A DNA stretch of 64,000 bases from Bacteroidales bacterium (GTDB taxonomy: Bacteria; Bacteroidota; Bacteroidia; Bacteroidales; Bacteroidaceae). Under the pieces are notes generated by a model. It made no database searches, was not told the DNA's origin, and saw only the letters and a list, made by a program, of their open reading frames with translations. Each line of letters begins with the position of its first letter. Within the stretch, counting starts at the first letter, position 1. Positions 1 through 10,541 of this stretch are shown piece by piece. A program made the translations under genes and the position numbers. Where the stretch lies: contig JAATGU010000059.1 of the NCBI GenBank assembly GCA_015654535.1, positions 33,478-97,477 of the forward strand, read 5' to 3'.

Positions 1-372
1 GTTTTTACAGAAGCTGATGTAAACGCCGTTTATACTAGTGCAAATTATACTACCGACGTTAAAGCTTTCAATACAAAATTAGTCGATAAGGGAATCAAAT
101 GTTATTATAATGGCGTGTGTTACTATAATTGGATGATTAAACATTGGGATCAAGCGGGTACTGTTTTAGGAAGAATGGAATTCGGTGTGGTACGTAACAA
201 TGTGTACTATCTTGCTGTTACAAAAATATTGAATATTGGCGAACCTTGGGTCCCGGTAGGTCCAGAGGATCCGGATCCCACACCAGATCCAGATGAAACA
301 GAAAAGGCCTCTCTTGTGATATCAATTAATGTATTACCTTGGACTGTTCGTACTAACGATATTGAGTTTTAA
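1..372 (+). CDS. Mfa1-like/fimbrillin family protein, C-terminal part (5' truncated by window)
   Basis: Frame is open from base 1 (VFTEADVNAVYTSANYTTDVKAFNTKLVDKGIKCYYNGVCYYNWMIKH...MEFGVVRNNVYYLAV...VLPWTV); same C-terminal pattern recurs in the 1592-3409 product. Confidence 0.8.
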   Translation, partial: VFTEADVNAVYTSANYTTDVKAFNTKLVDKGIKCYYNGVCYYNWMIKHWDQAGTVLGRMEFGVVRNNVYYLAVTKILNIGEPWVPVGPEDPDPTPDPDETEKASLVISINVLPWTVRTNDIEF

Positions 373-403
373 TTGAAAACAGACAATTGGATGAATTAGG
401 CAC

Positions 404-441
404 CAGAAGGAAGATTTGCTATCTTTCCTTCTGATGTTTTT
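404..441 (+). terminator. Hairpin + T-run after the first fimbrillin gene
   Basis: CAGAAGGAAGAT (404-415) / ATCTTTCCTTCTG (421-433) followed by TTTTT. Confidence 0.6.
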
Positions 442-584
442 CTAAAATAAAAATGCATTTGCCTTGTCGATGCAAAGAAAGACAGGCTATTGGAAGAATT
501 TTAAAAACTTTCCCACTAAAGTAGACAATCATAGTAACCATTTATGTGGTTGCTTCTATTATATATAAAAAAACAATTATAAAT

Positions 585-1583
585 ATGAAAGGAATGGATA
601 AATGTTTTTATATGCTACGAAACAAAATAGTCTATGCACTACTTATTGTGCTCGTTGGCGTGTTTTCCGCCTGTTCTATCATGGAGGACGACAGAACAGA
701 CTGTCCAGAGGAATGTCATATTCGTTTTAAATATGATTATAACATGAAATTTGCCAACGCATTTGCCAATGAGGTGAAACAGGTAGCTCTTTATATATTT
801 GATGATAAAGGACATTTCGTAAAATTTCAAACCGATGAAGGCAAGGCATTGAAGGCTGATGATTATTATATGTCACTTAATGTTGCTCCAGGAAAGTATC
901 ATTTAGTGGCTTGGGCTGGGTTGGACGGTGAATCATTTAATGCGGAGACACTTACCCCTGGTGTATCCACCTTGACAAATTTAAAAGTTGCTTTACAGCA
1001 TATCAATGGGGAATCAAACAAGGATCTTCATCCATTATGGCATGGTGAGGTAAGTGAGATCACCGTAACGGGGCAATATCAAGAACAAATTGTTTCTTTG
1101 GTAAAAGACACTCATCGTGTGCGTGTAATGTTGCAAAATATTAACGGTGTTTCAGTAGATAATGCAGCCTTCCGTTTTGAAATAACCGATGATAACAGTT
1201 TGATAAATTATGATAATAGTCTTATCCCTAATGGCAGATTAACTTATTATCCATATATAACTGGACAAAATACCGTGGGGGATATTCAATCTGTTACCAC
1301 AGTTTATGCAGAAATGCATACTTCTCGCTTAATTGCCGGAAGTCAATCGCGCCTTCGAATCATTAAAGCGGAGGATAGTAGTGTTGTAATAGATATTCCG
1401 TTAACAGCCTATCTGATGCTTACTGAAATGGAAGGACATAAAGAGGACATGTCTGCACAAGAATATCTTGATCGCCAAGATGAATATTCGTTGGTGTTTT
1501 TTCTTGATGATAATCTATCTTGGTTGAAAATACAGATTATTATCAATGGATGGACGGTACGTTTTAATAGTTCAGAACTTTGA
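585..1583 (+). CDS. FimB/Mfa2 family fimbrial anchor lipoprotein
   Basis: Lipobox (VGVFSACS), CHIRFKYDYNMKFANAFANEVKQVALYIFDDKGHFV...LNVAPGKYHLVAWAGL typical of FimB/Mfa2; likely ATG at 585 rather than GTG at 546. Confidence 0.85.
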   Translation: MKGMDKCFYMLRNKIVYALLIVLVGVFSACSIMEDDRTDCPEECHIRFKYDYNMKFANAFANEVKQVALYIFDDKGHFVKFQTDEGKALKADDYYMSLNVAPGKYHLVAWAGLDGESFNAETLTPGVSTLTNLKVALQHINGESNKDLHPLWHGEVSEITVTGQYQEQIVSLVKDTHRVRVMLQNINGVSVDNAAFRFEITDDNSLINYDNSLIPNGRLTYYPYITGQNTVGDIQSVTTVYAEMHTSRLIAGSQSRLRIIKAEDSSVVIDIPLTAYLMLTEMEGHKEDMSAQEYLDRQDEYSLVFFLDDNLSWLKIQIIINGWTVRFNSSEL

Positions 1584-1591
1584 TAAGATTT

Positions 1592-3409
1592 ATGATACAT
1601 ATAAAGTTTGTAGTAAATAATAAGTTAGTATGGGTGATATTTATTCTATTAACTATGCTTGCTTGTAAGAATGATGTTTTTTCTAACGGAGATGGACATA
1701 CAGAGGATGAAGCAGGTACCTATATTTCAGTTGCTCTCAATGTGCCTATTACCACTCGAGTCAATCCAACAGGAGGAGAAGAAGGAGACATGCAGGAAGA
1801 TGGGCAAATAAATGAAAATACTATTTCCAATATAATGCTTTTTTTTTATCAGAGTGATAATATAAATCAAGCAATTAGGGATAATACTATTGTCTTAGGT
1901 TCAGCTTATTTCGGATCTTCCGATATCCTTTCCGAAAATATAACCAGACCACGGAAGGTTGAACTCCCTAAAGGAGTGTATCATGTAATTGTGGTTGCTA
2001 ATGCTGGTAATTTAACTTCCACGTTTGGCAGTGGCATTAAAGTAAAAGATGTGTGTGACTATTTACAGAAAACAGCCTGGTTAGAGAATGCCGGAGATTA
2101 TTCTCAATTTGTAATGGCTTCTGCTAAAGATGCTTCTGTAAATCTTACAGCATCAGCTACAGAAATGAACCCTGCACAGATTTATGTGGATGTGGAAAGA
2201 TTGGCTGCCCGGGTAGACTTTATTCCGAATACAGGAGTGGGAGCCATCGATTTGAATAATTATTTGGTAAAAGATAGAAATAATAACACTATAGCCAAGG
2301 TCATTATTAATAAAATAAAGTTAATCAATCAACTCACTGCAGGTTCTTATTTATTAAAACGAGTGGCAGCAAGCGCATCTGTTGTTCCTGAATATTTAGG
2401 TGATGAGGAACTGGATGCTGGTGGAGTGCAATCAAATTATGTAATAGACCCATGGAGCCTTTTGAAGACTAAGGACAATTTAACAGGGCAGCATTTTAGC
2501 TCGATAAATGGTGGAGCAGGCTCTGACATAGTCTCTTCGTTATATAGCAATTATTATAGTAACTTCATTTTGAGTGATGTGGATGCAATAAAGACAACAA
2601 ACCTTACAAAAGACGGAGTAAATTATTATATACTTGGCTATACACTTGAAAATACAACTAACAAAGATTACCAATTCAACGGCTATTCTACAGGAGTAAT
2701 GTTTGAAGCAACATACATTCCGTATAAGGTGACTGAGTATAATGTTAAAAGCAGAGCTAATATAGCGATAAACAATTCTAATGTGATTACTTTTTTTGCT
2801 TATAATGATGATGTTATCTGCAATTCTTTGGAAGCCGTCGAATTTGCCTCACTTAAAAATACTCAACCTGCAGACGATTTTTTTGCAAAGGTATTTACAA
2901 CCGAAAATACTTGGCAGGAAGTTCAGGAGTATGTCAATCGGATTAAAGACACTGATTTGCTCGGCTTTAAATCTTATCTATTGGCAAAAATGGAAGGGCA
3001 ATCAATGACGGCTAACCTTACTGAAAATGTTTCTTGGAAAAGTTTTATATTGGCTGCTTATGGCTACTCTATAAATGGAGGTATGGTGAGCATTAATCAA
3101 GATGATAAAAACACCAGACTACTATTAATTGAACAGGGCATAAAATGTTATCAAGATGGACTTTGTTATTATCCTTATTGGATTCGCCACTCGAATAATA
3201 ATGCTACTGATGCTGGTATTATGGAGTTTGGCATTGTTCGCAATAATATATATAAGCTGAAAGTAAATTCATTTTCAGGATTAGGAAAACCTCTCCCTTA
3301 TATTCCGACTACAGACAAACCTGATACTCTTGATGAAGAATCATTTGTACAAATATTTGTCACCGTTAAACCTTGGAAGGTAATAGTACATCCCGAAATT
3401 GTACTTTGA
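1592..3409 (+). CDS. Mfa1-like fimbrial (tip/minor) subunit lipoprotein
   Basis: Lipobox LLTMLAC; fimbrillin N-domain; C-terminus MEFGIVRNNIYKLKV...VTVKPWKV parallels ORF 1-372; likely ATG at 1592. Confidence 0.8.
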   Translation: MIHIKFVVNNKLVWVIFILLTMLACKNDVFSNGDGHTEDEAGTYISVALNVPITTRVNPTGGEEGDMQEDGQINENTISNIMLFFYQSDNINQAIRDNTIVLGSAYFGSSDILSENITRPRKVELPKGVYHVIVVANAGNLTSTFGSGIKVKDVCDYLQKTAWLENAGDYSQFVMASAKDASVNLTASATEMNPAQIYVDVERLAARVDFIPNTGVGAIDLNNYLVKDRNNNTIAKVIINKIKLINQLTAGSYLLKRVAASASVVPEYLGDEELDAGGVQSNYVIDPWSLLKTKDNLTGQHFSSINGGAGSDIVSSLYSNYYSNFILSDVDAIKTTNLTKDGVNYYILGYTLENTTNKDYQFNGYSTGVMFEATYIPYKVTEYNVKSRANIAINNSNVITFFAYNDDVICNSLEAVEFASLKNTQPADDFFAKVFTTENTWQEVQEYVNRIKDTDLLGFKSYLLAKMEGQSMTANLTENVSWKSFILAAYGYSINGGMVSINQDDKNTRLLLIEQGIKCYQDGLCYYPYWIRHSNNNATDAGIMEFGIVRNNIYKLKVNSFSGLGKPLPYIPTTDKPDTLDEESFVQIFVTVKPWKVIVHPEIVL

Positions 3410-3417
3410 TAAAAAAA

Positions 3418-4695
3418 ATGAATATGAAAAAACAGGATTACATCTATATAGTGTTATATCTCTTTTTTATTTTCGTCACCTTATCCTGTACGGAGGAGGA
3501 CGAACGGAATACAGACAAATCAGAAAAAATGACTTATACCATAACCTACCATATTAGTACGCGAAGTAGTAGTGATATAAATGCATCAGATGATGAAATG
3601 ATGAAAACAATTCTTCTTTTTATTGTGGATGCAGATAATAAGATTGAAAAGAAAGTAACTGAAACGTTACCAAGCACAGAACAGCAGCACGAAGTAGAGG
3701 TTCAATTGACGGCAGGGAAAAAAAACGTTTACGGATTTTCAAATCTGACGGCGGAGATGATTACTGCCACAGGGCTCAATGTGGAGGAGGGAGAAATGAT
3801 GCCGAGTCTTGTTAATGCGACTTGTGCCATAGCTAATGGCTATGAAATCGATTTGAGTGCTAATAAAGGACTTCCTATGAGCAATCAAACGACTTTTTCC
3901 GTAATGAAAACCGCTGGTCAAACCTTCGGGATGGAACTGATCCGTATGGTATGCAAAATAAAACTGAATTTTAAAAATGAAACCGGACATACAATTACTT
4001 TGAAAAATATTATCCTAAGTCCAGTCACAACTTCAGCTATATATTTGATGCCTCACTTAGACGGGCAAATGTATCCTCAATTGCCAGGAAGCACAGCGTC
4101 AGGTGATTATACCTACGCTTTTAATGGAAGCTCCACCTTTGCGGATAAAGGAGAATTAAAAGATTACTTATTTTATATTAACGAGTCACAAGTGTCAGGC
4201 GATAGTTGGTTTAAGTTTACATTGAATACTCAACGGGAAGGATTGGTAGATGAAGTACGCATGTCGCTCACTAATCTGTCTTATTTGAATCGGAATGATT
4301 ATCTTCCTCTTGATATTATTCTGACGGACTATAAATTGGAATTAGAAGTGAAATCTTATCCCCCTATTGGAGGCTATCCAGCGGCTGTAGAGAAAGAAGC
4401 TGATGGGTACCATTGTATATTTCCTGGTGGTGGTCCGTTTGTTATTATTCCCAAACTTATAAAACTATCTGACGGTTCCTCAGTGTCTGTGGCTGATGCT
4501 GATTGGAATTTTTCTTATGTAGATGCCACAACGACGGTTTTTGATAAAGCTCCAATACTGAAAAACGGTGAAATTAAAGGAACGATGAAATCTTCAGCTA
4601 GCGATAAAGTTTTGTGTACCGTTTCGGTAAACGTGCTTGCATCCGGCAACGTAACCCGTATGCTTTCATACAAAGTATATATAAGCCAAAACTAA
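3418..4695 (+). CDS. FimB/Mfa2-like minor fimbrial subunit lipoprotein
   Basis: Lipobox FVTLSC; MTYTITYHISTRSS...MKTILLFIVDADNKI fimbrial fold pattern; ATG 3418 in frame. Confidence 0.7.
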   Translation: MNMKKQDYIYIVLYLFFIFVTLSCTEEDERNTDKSEKMTYTITYHISTRSSSDINASDDEMMKTILLFIVDADNKIEKKVTETLPSTEQQHEVEVQLTAGKKNVYGFSNLTAEMITATGLNVEEGEMMPSLVNATCAIANGYEIDLSANKGLPMSNQTTFSVMKTAGQTFGMELIRMVCKIKLNFKNETGHTITLKNIILSPVTTSAIYLMPHLDGQMYPQLPGSTASGDYTYAFNGSSTFADKGELKDYLFYINESQVSGDSWFKFTLNTQREGLVDEVRMSLTNLSYLNRNDYLPLDIILTDYKLELEVKSYPPIGGYPAAVEKEADGYHCIFPGGGPFVIIPKLIKLSDGSSVSVADADWNFSYVDATTTVFDKAPILKNGEIKGTMKSSASDKVLCTVSVNVLASGNVTRMLSYKVYISQN

Positions 4696-4696
4696 A

Positions 4697-7600
4697 ATGA
4701 AATCATATATGAAAAAATATACTAATTATCTATCGATTTTTTTTTGTTTACTATTACTCGTCGCTTTTGCAGAAAAAGTGCAAGGACAAAAAACAATTAT
4801 ACATAAAACGGGACCATTTTACACAGATTACATGAGCAATGGCATGCAAAAGACACATATTAACCGAACGACGATTTATGCTTTGCCGACTGCTACTTCT
4901 GTAGTTTTGACTGTCCCACCAGAATTGGGTGGTAATCCCGCGCCGCACGCTTATTATCGATGGTATAATTATATAACTGATGGATTGTCTACGACAATAA
5001 CTCCTAATGTTACTTATACAAGCGGGACGAACGGTAGGTATCTTCTTAATAATAATTCTTTAGCAGCACAGCAAGCAAAGTATAATTTTAGTACGGGAGG
5101 TGCTTCTGTAGTGGCTTGTGATGTTTCGGCGTACAATGATTATATTGATGGAAGCACTACTTTTACAGAGCCTACTCTCTCTTATCGTTGTATTTTTGAT
5201 ATCAGGAATGCAAAGGAGATAGCTGACTCACTGGCAAATTTAGCTACAGGAAGATATTTAGAAGAGCATACAGTTTATATGCCTTCTACAAAAATAGGTT
5301 CTGAAAATTCACGGGTATGCCTGCAATATGATCGGACAAATTATTATGGATATACCACTACTGCAAAATCGACGATGACAAACGGAAATTTTACTATTTC
5401 TGGTACAAGTAGTGATAATGGGAGAAGACTATATGTAGCTCCACAGGCCGCAGGAAACACTCAAATAATAACTGTAACAATGACGTGTGGTAGTGGTAGT
5501 ACTGCCCAAACGTATCGTATTGCCAAGTTTACAATTGTTTTTGTGAGCGATTTACCTATGAAATATAGCGCATTGACTGGGGTTAACGAAAAACGTTCCA
5601 TCAACTATTTAGATAAAAACTATGTATTGTTATCTAAACTTGATTTCGATTACAATACGAAGCCAGCTACTGAAGATAATAATATGTGGTCGAAGCCGCT
5701 GGAATGGGATATTTGTTCATATGGATTTGCCTCTCGTGAATTATATCTTGCTGGCAATCGTACGGCACCGGACTATTGTACGGCGGATTGGAATGAGTAT
5801 GGTTTTTATAAAACTGCGAATATTTTCACTAATAAATACACTTGGTGGAATCAATCAGGTCAAAAAGTTTATGATCGTAGATATTATGATAGTAATAAAG
5901 CAGAAAACGGTTATTTCTTTTATGTGGATGCTTCGGATAAACCTGGCACTATTGCGAAACTCCGATTGGAGGATAAACTTTGTGCCGGAACTAAACTTCT
6001 AGTGTCTGCCGGGATCTGTAATATGGCTGGAAGTGGTTCGGATGCAGATGTGAATTTTATATTCAAAGGAATAGACGCAGATGGAACAGAAACCGAGTTG
6101 CATAGATTTACATCTGGTGATATTACTAAAACTACAATCAGCGAAGCGGAATGGTATCAAGTGTATTATTCATTCAGTTACAACACGAATGTGGATTATG
6201 ATCACTATATTCTGCAAATTGATAATAATGCTTCAAGTACTTCGGGAGGTGATTATGCCGTGGATGATATCCGTATATACCGAAGTAAACCGACAGTACA
6301 AGCTAACCAAGTAACACTACCTTGTGGTAGTGAAGATGCAAAAGTTAAGATCAGAGTAGAATATGCTAAACTTCTTTCAACTCTAGGTAAAACGGAGACA
6401 ACCGTTGGTGCGGGAGAAAATTTAGAAGTGAATTATAAATTTTTGGATAGTTCAAAAACTCCAATGGTTTACAATTATAATACACTTGTAGATACTGATA
6501 TAAATTACGGAGTTGTTAAAATTAGTACGAATTTTAATACAATGACAGTTTTGTCCTCTACATTGGAAGCTCCTGTAACATATAGTAAGAACCCTGTATT
6601 GGCTTATACAGAGACGGAAACAATTGATGGAGTAACTTACCGTTACATAGTATTTCAAACGCCAAATAATAATTCGTTGAAAGTGAATGGCACTTATTAT
6701 ACCGCTATAGCTAATTCAAGTGGAATATTCGGGACGGGTACCTGTGATATGATCAGTGATCCTTTTACTATTATACCTCCCTCTGATGTTACTGTAGACG
6801 GTGCAAGTTGGAAAAGTGGAAATGGTATGTGTTATGGAAATGAAATCATAATCGGCGCAAAATTGCGAGATAGGATTACGCACGAGGATATTGTATGTCG
6901 CTTTGACTGGTATTTAGGGTCGAAAGAGGAATTTTCAGCAATACCCAATGGAGGGATGTCTGTAGGTCTGGCTTTACAAAAATACAGAGAAGCATATCCT
7001 AATCCTACTAATGCTGATACAGAATTATCTGCTATATCTGGTGACTTTAATCAGGATGCTTATGCAATACTTCAAAATTTGATTATTAAAAAAAGATTAA
7101 TATTAAACCAAAAGGAAATCATCCGATTGATTCGGTTAGGTGAATCTCTTTTAGCTATTCCTATAATAGCAACTGCAGAAAAAACTTCAACAACAACGAC
7201 GCTTGAATTGTGTTCCGACTATATTCCGATAGATGCTACAGAACCTCATAAAAATCCAACTATTGAGTTAGGTCGAGTATTGGATAAGCCCATATCTTTG
7301 AGAATGGGATTAAAACAGTTTGGAGATTTGAAAAACAATTTCACAAAGAGTTTAACAATACCAGTACGTGATTTTAAAAATGCTGACCAAAGTAAAACGA
7401 GAAATCTCGTCAAGGCAAGTGATACGAATGTGTATTTAATAAGTACGGATGATCCAGCTATTCAGAATGTTGATTCTTTGAATCCTAGCATTCTAGTAGC
7501 AAATATAGAAACTATACATGTAACTACTGATACTGGAGATACAGATTATTTTGCTCTTAAGATACCTTCTGGATCTATCACCGTAAAAGAAGGATACACT

Positions 7601-9586
7601 TATAAAATGGAATTTCATTTCAATCAAGAGCGATTGCTTGGTGATGAGGTCTCCTGTGATGGTGTGACAGCCTTTTATATTAAAATAGTACCTGAATACT
7701 TGACATGGACTGGGGTATCAGGTGATAATTGGAATAACGATGTCAATTGGAAACGTTCTGAAAAAAATGAATTGTATAAAAATACTTTAGATACTTATAC
7801 TGACGATCTCAATAGTCATGGCTTTGTTCCTATGAATTTCTCGAAAGTAATAATAGCGAATGTCACTACAAAAGCTCCTTGGTTATACCGATTAACCGGT
7901 TCACCGGTCCTTGCTATGGAGAATACAAACTATACTGATTATGCAGACATAAAGTCCAATTCCGCAACCACTGATATAGCGTATGATCTGGTAGTGACAA
8001 CAAACGGAACAAATTATGATTGTAGCCCTTTTTATGGGAATACTTGCGACAAGATTTACTTTAAGCCAGCTGCTGAAATGCGAAACACGAATTATCTGAC
8101 ATACAACAGAGCATGGGTGGATTTTGAATTGACTTCCGGTCGTTGGTATATGCTGACTTCACCACTAAAAGCAGTCTTTGCAGGAGATATGTATCTTCCT
8201 ACCATTAGTGGACGGCAAGAGACGGAAGCATTTCAACCTATCACATATAGTACAATAACGAACAATCGTTTCAATCCTGCTATTTATCAACGGAGTTGGG
8301 ATCATAGCAGCTCAACCGTATTTAATGTAGGCGGAGATACTGATGATTCTTATATTTCTGCTGATTGGAGTCAGGTATATAATAAAGTAGATGAAGCCTA
8401 CACTCCCGGCAAGGGATTTTCTATCCGTCCTGTTTATGGAACAGAGGGAGTTGATGAGGTGTTATTTCGTCTGCCTAAAGAGGATGTAAGTTATGATTAT
8501 TATTCCTATGATGGAACAGTTTCTGGCAATAATACTCCAATAAGTCGTACTGATAATGGAAAATTGGTTTTTGAAAGTAATGCTTCGGATGTGGAATTCG
8601 GTTTAACAAATACTACAACAACAAATAATATTTTTTTGATTGGTAATCCTTTTATGGCTACACTGGATATGAAAAAGTTTTTTGATGCTCACTCTGACTT
8701 TGAAAGAAGATTCTGGATTTTGACTGGAAATGGACAAAATGCCGTCGCGATAGCCGATGACGGAACATTAACAACTACAGGAAATGAAACATTGGCAGGA
8801 ACTATTGCGCCAATGCAATCGTTTTTTGTAGAGAAGAAAAGTTATGTGACTGCTGATCCGATCGTGACCTTTACTCCTAATATGACTATTTCTAAGCCGA
8901 TAGAGGGATCATTAGTCTGGTCCGTAAATACGAAAAGTGTCTTATTTGATGATATTTCCTGCCTACATATTACCGCTGAACGTCATGGTCAATTCAGTAA
9001 TATTCTGATTAAACAGCAAGAGAATGCATCTGACGATTACGATGCAAAAGAGGATGTACCAGTATTAATGGATTCTAATCTTACAGATGATCCTATACTT
9101 TACTCCATGGCTGGAAACCATGCAGTTATGATAAATGTGATACCGGCGCTGAGGACTATTCCATTAGGTATACACAGCGATAATGACAACGAAGTGACTT
9201 TGACTTTCAGTGGATTGGAGAATTTTGGCGGGAGTGTGGAACTTTATGATACACTGTTGAATAAAACCATTATACTGGAGGAAACAAATGCTACAATAGC
9301 TGTTCCTGGTAACACACATGATCGATATTTTTTAAACTTAGCTTGTACAGATAGTAAAAACGCTAAAATTACTATTTACTCACCTGAGAATGGAAAAGTG
9401 ATTGTGGCAACTTCTTCATCAGATAAGCTTCAAAAGATTCAAGTGTATAATTTAAATGGTATGTTATTGAAGGTTTTAAATACTTTGAACACGATAAAAA
9501 CAGAATTTGATTTACCTGGAGGGGCATACATTATCCGTGTGCAAAGTCAGGATAGCAGTGAGACGAAGAAAATATATTGTCGGTAG
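4697..9586 (+). CDS. Large T9SS type A sorting domain-containing surface protein/adhesin
   Basis: Signal peptide; C-terminal IQVYNLNGMLLKVLNTLNTIKTEFDLPGGAYIIRVQSQDSSETKKIYCR matches T9SS CTD pattern; last gene of fimbrial cluster. Confidence 0.85.
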   Translation: MKSYMKKYTNYLSIFFCLLLLVAFAEKVQGQKTIIHKTGPFYTDYMSNGMQKTHINRTTIYALPTATSVVLTVPPELGGNPAPHAYYRWYNYITDGLSTTITPNVTYTSGTNGRYLLNNNSLAAQQAKYNFSTGGASVVACDVSAYNDYIDGSTTFTEPTLSYRCIFDIRNAKEIADSLANLATGRYLEEHTVYMPSTKIGSENSRVCLQYDRTNYYGYTTTAKSTMTNGNFTISGTSSDNGRRLYVAPQAAGNTQIITVTMTCGSGSTAQTYRIAKFTIVFVSDLPMKYSALTGVNEKRSINYLDKNYVLLSKLDFDYNTKPATEDNNMWSKPLEWDICSYGFASRELYLAGNRTAPDYCTADWNEYGFYKTANIFTNKYTWWNQSGQKVYDRRYYDSNKAENGYFFYVDASDKPGTIAKLRLEDKLCAGTKLLVSAGICNMAGSGSDADVNFIFKGIDADGTETELHRFTSGDITKTTISEAEWYQVYYSFSYNTNVDYDHYILQIDNNASSTSGGDYAVDDIRIYRSKPTVQANQVTLPCGSEDAKVKIRVEYAKLLSTLGKTETTVGAGENLEVNYKFLDSSKTPMVYNYNTLVDTDINYGVVKISTNFNTMTVLSSTLEAPVTYSKNPVLAYTETETIDGVTYRYIVFQTPNNNSLKVNGTYYTAIANSSGIFGTGTCDMISDPFTIIPPSDVTVDGASWKSGNGMCYGNEIIIGAKLRDRITHEDIVCRFDWYLGSKEEFSAIPNGGMSVGLALQKYREAYPNPTNADTELSAISGDFNQDAYAILQNLIIKKRLILNQKEIIRLIRLGESLLAIPIIATAEKTSTTTTLELCSDYIPIDATEPHKNPTIELGRVLDKPISLRMGLKQFGDLKNNFTKSLTIPVRDFKNADQSKTRNLVKASDTNVYLISTDDPAIQNVDSLNPSILVANIETIHVTTDTGDTDYFALKIPSGSITVKEGYTYKMEFHFNQERLLGDEVSCDGVTAFYIKIVPEYLTWTGVSGDNWNNDVNWKRSEKNELYKNTLDTYTDDLNSHGFVPMNFSKVIIANVTTKAPWLYRLTGSPVLAMENTNYTDYADIKSNSATTDIAYDLVVTTNGTNYDCSPFYGNTCDKIYFKPAAEMRNTNYLTYNRAWVDFELTSGRWYMLTSPLKAVFAGDMYLPTISGRQETEAFQPITYSTITNNRFNPAIYQRSWDHSSSTVFNVGGDTDDSYISADWSQVYNKVDEAYTPGKGFSIRPVYGTEGVDEVLFRLPKEDVSYDYYSYDGTVSGNNTPISRTDNGKLVFESNASDVEFGLTNTTTTNNIFLIGNPFMATLDMKKFFDAHSDFERRFWILTGNGQNAVAIADDGTLTTTGNETLAGTIAPMQSFFVEKKSYVTADPIVTFTPNMTISKPIEGSLVWSVNTKSVLFDDISCLHITAERHGQFSNILIKQQENASDDYDAKEDVPVLMDSNLTDDPILYSMAGNHAVMINVIPALRTIPLGIHSDNDNEVTLTFSGLENFGGSVELYDTLLNKTIILEETNATIAVPGNTHDRYFLNLACTDSKNAKITIYSPENGKVIVATSSSDKLQKIQVYNLNGMLLKVLNTLNTIKTEFDLPGGAYIIRVQSQDSSETKKIYCR

Positions 9587-9599
9587 TGAGAGTACTTTT

Positions 9600-10541
9600 T
9601 TATAGATTTTCCAGATAATGTTCCACTGTTCTGAATGGAACATCCTTGAGGATAATTCTTTTTTTATGGCCCAGAAGATATAAGGTGGGAATGACTTTTA
9701 AATCATATTGTTCATGGCTGCGTATATTTAGCTTTTTATCATACCCGTTGATCCAAGAGGAGGGATATTCCGGTAGATATTTTCTCCATGTTGCCAGATC
9801 TTCGTCTGTATAAATGGAAAGGACAACCAGCCTTTTCTTTTTATTCGTTTCCTGTCTCTGAAAGTCTACCAGAATGGGCGAAGCAATAATTTGTTCCTTT
9901 ATCTCCCGGCAAATTTCACAATCAGGATTATTGAAAAAAAGTAAGATATATTCATTGTTTATTTTCGAGAGCATTTCGCTTTTTCCAGAAGCAAGGGTAA
10001 ACATGAAATTAGTGGCTATATTACCTGGACGGTTTTTTACAGCTATTTTTAATTGGTGGCTAAAGCGGTTCTTGTGAGTTTCATCCATTACTTTTGATGT
10101 AACGATGCATTCCAGAAAAGGAATATAGAATTCTTCATTATGCATCGGTGAATTAGGATCATATAGATATTTTTCTGCTAAATTGCTAAAATGAATATAT
10201 AGGAGAGTATTTGCCTCTGTCCTTTTCATTAAGTCTTTTATTCCTGCGCAGGCTACCTGATAAGTTGCATGAGATAGGACACCAATAAAATTAGCAAAAA
10301 TAGGCTCTATAATTTCTGATTTATGATTCAGTGAAATATCTGTAAATACAAAGTAATCCCAGTAATGCTTTATGAGATATTCTGCTCGTTCCTGAGGATG
10401 AGTCAATCTAATTGGTATTTCTGGCAAGCGGAATGTGTATCCTTTCGTTTGTAACACTTTAGATTGTTCTTTTTTCTTCTCTTTGCACCCGGAGAATAGA
10501 ATGATGCAGGCTATACACAGTAGAAAAATATTTTTCCTCAT
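9600..10541 (-). CDS. DUF5106/thioredoxin-like lipoprotein
   Basis: Lipobox IILFSGC; thioredoxin-like FFNNPDCEICREIKEQI (CxxC) and VIPTLYLL. Confidence 0.7.
   Translation of the reverse strand: MRKNIFLLCIACIILFSGCKEKKKEQSKVLQTKGYTFRLPEIPIRLTHPQERAEYLIKHYWDYFVFTDISLNHKSEIIEPIFANFIGVLSHATYQVACAGIKDLMKRTEANTLLYIHFSNLAEKYLYDPNSPMHNEEFYIPFLECIVTSKVMDETHKNRFSHQLKIAVKNRPGNIATNFMFTLASGKSEMLSKINNEYILLFFNNPDCEICREIKEQIIASPILVDFQRQETNKKKRLVVLSIYTDEDLATWRKYLPEYPSSWINGYDKKLNIRSHEQYDLKVIPTLYLLGHKKRIILKDVPFRTVEHYLENL

Noticed and set aside
5622-6314. Plus-strand ORFs 5622-6002 and 6081-6314
   Set aside because: Out-of-frame shadows inside the continuous 1629-aa T9SS gene
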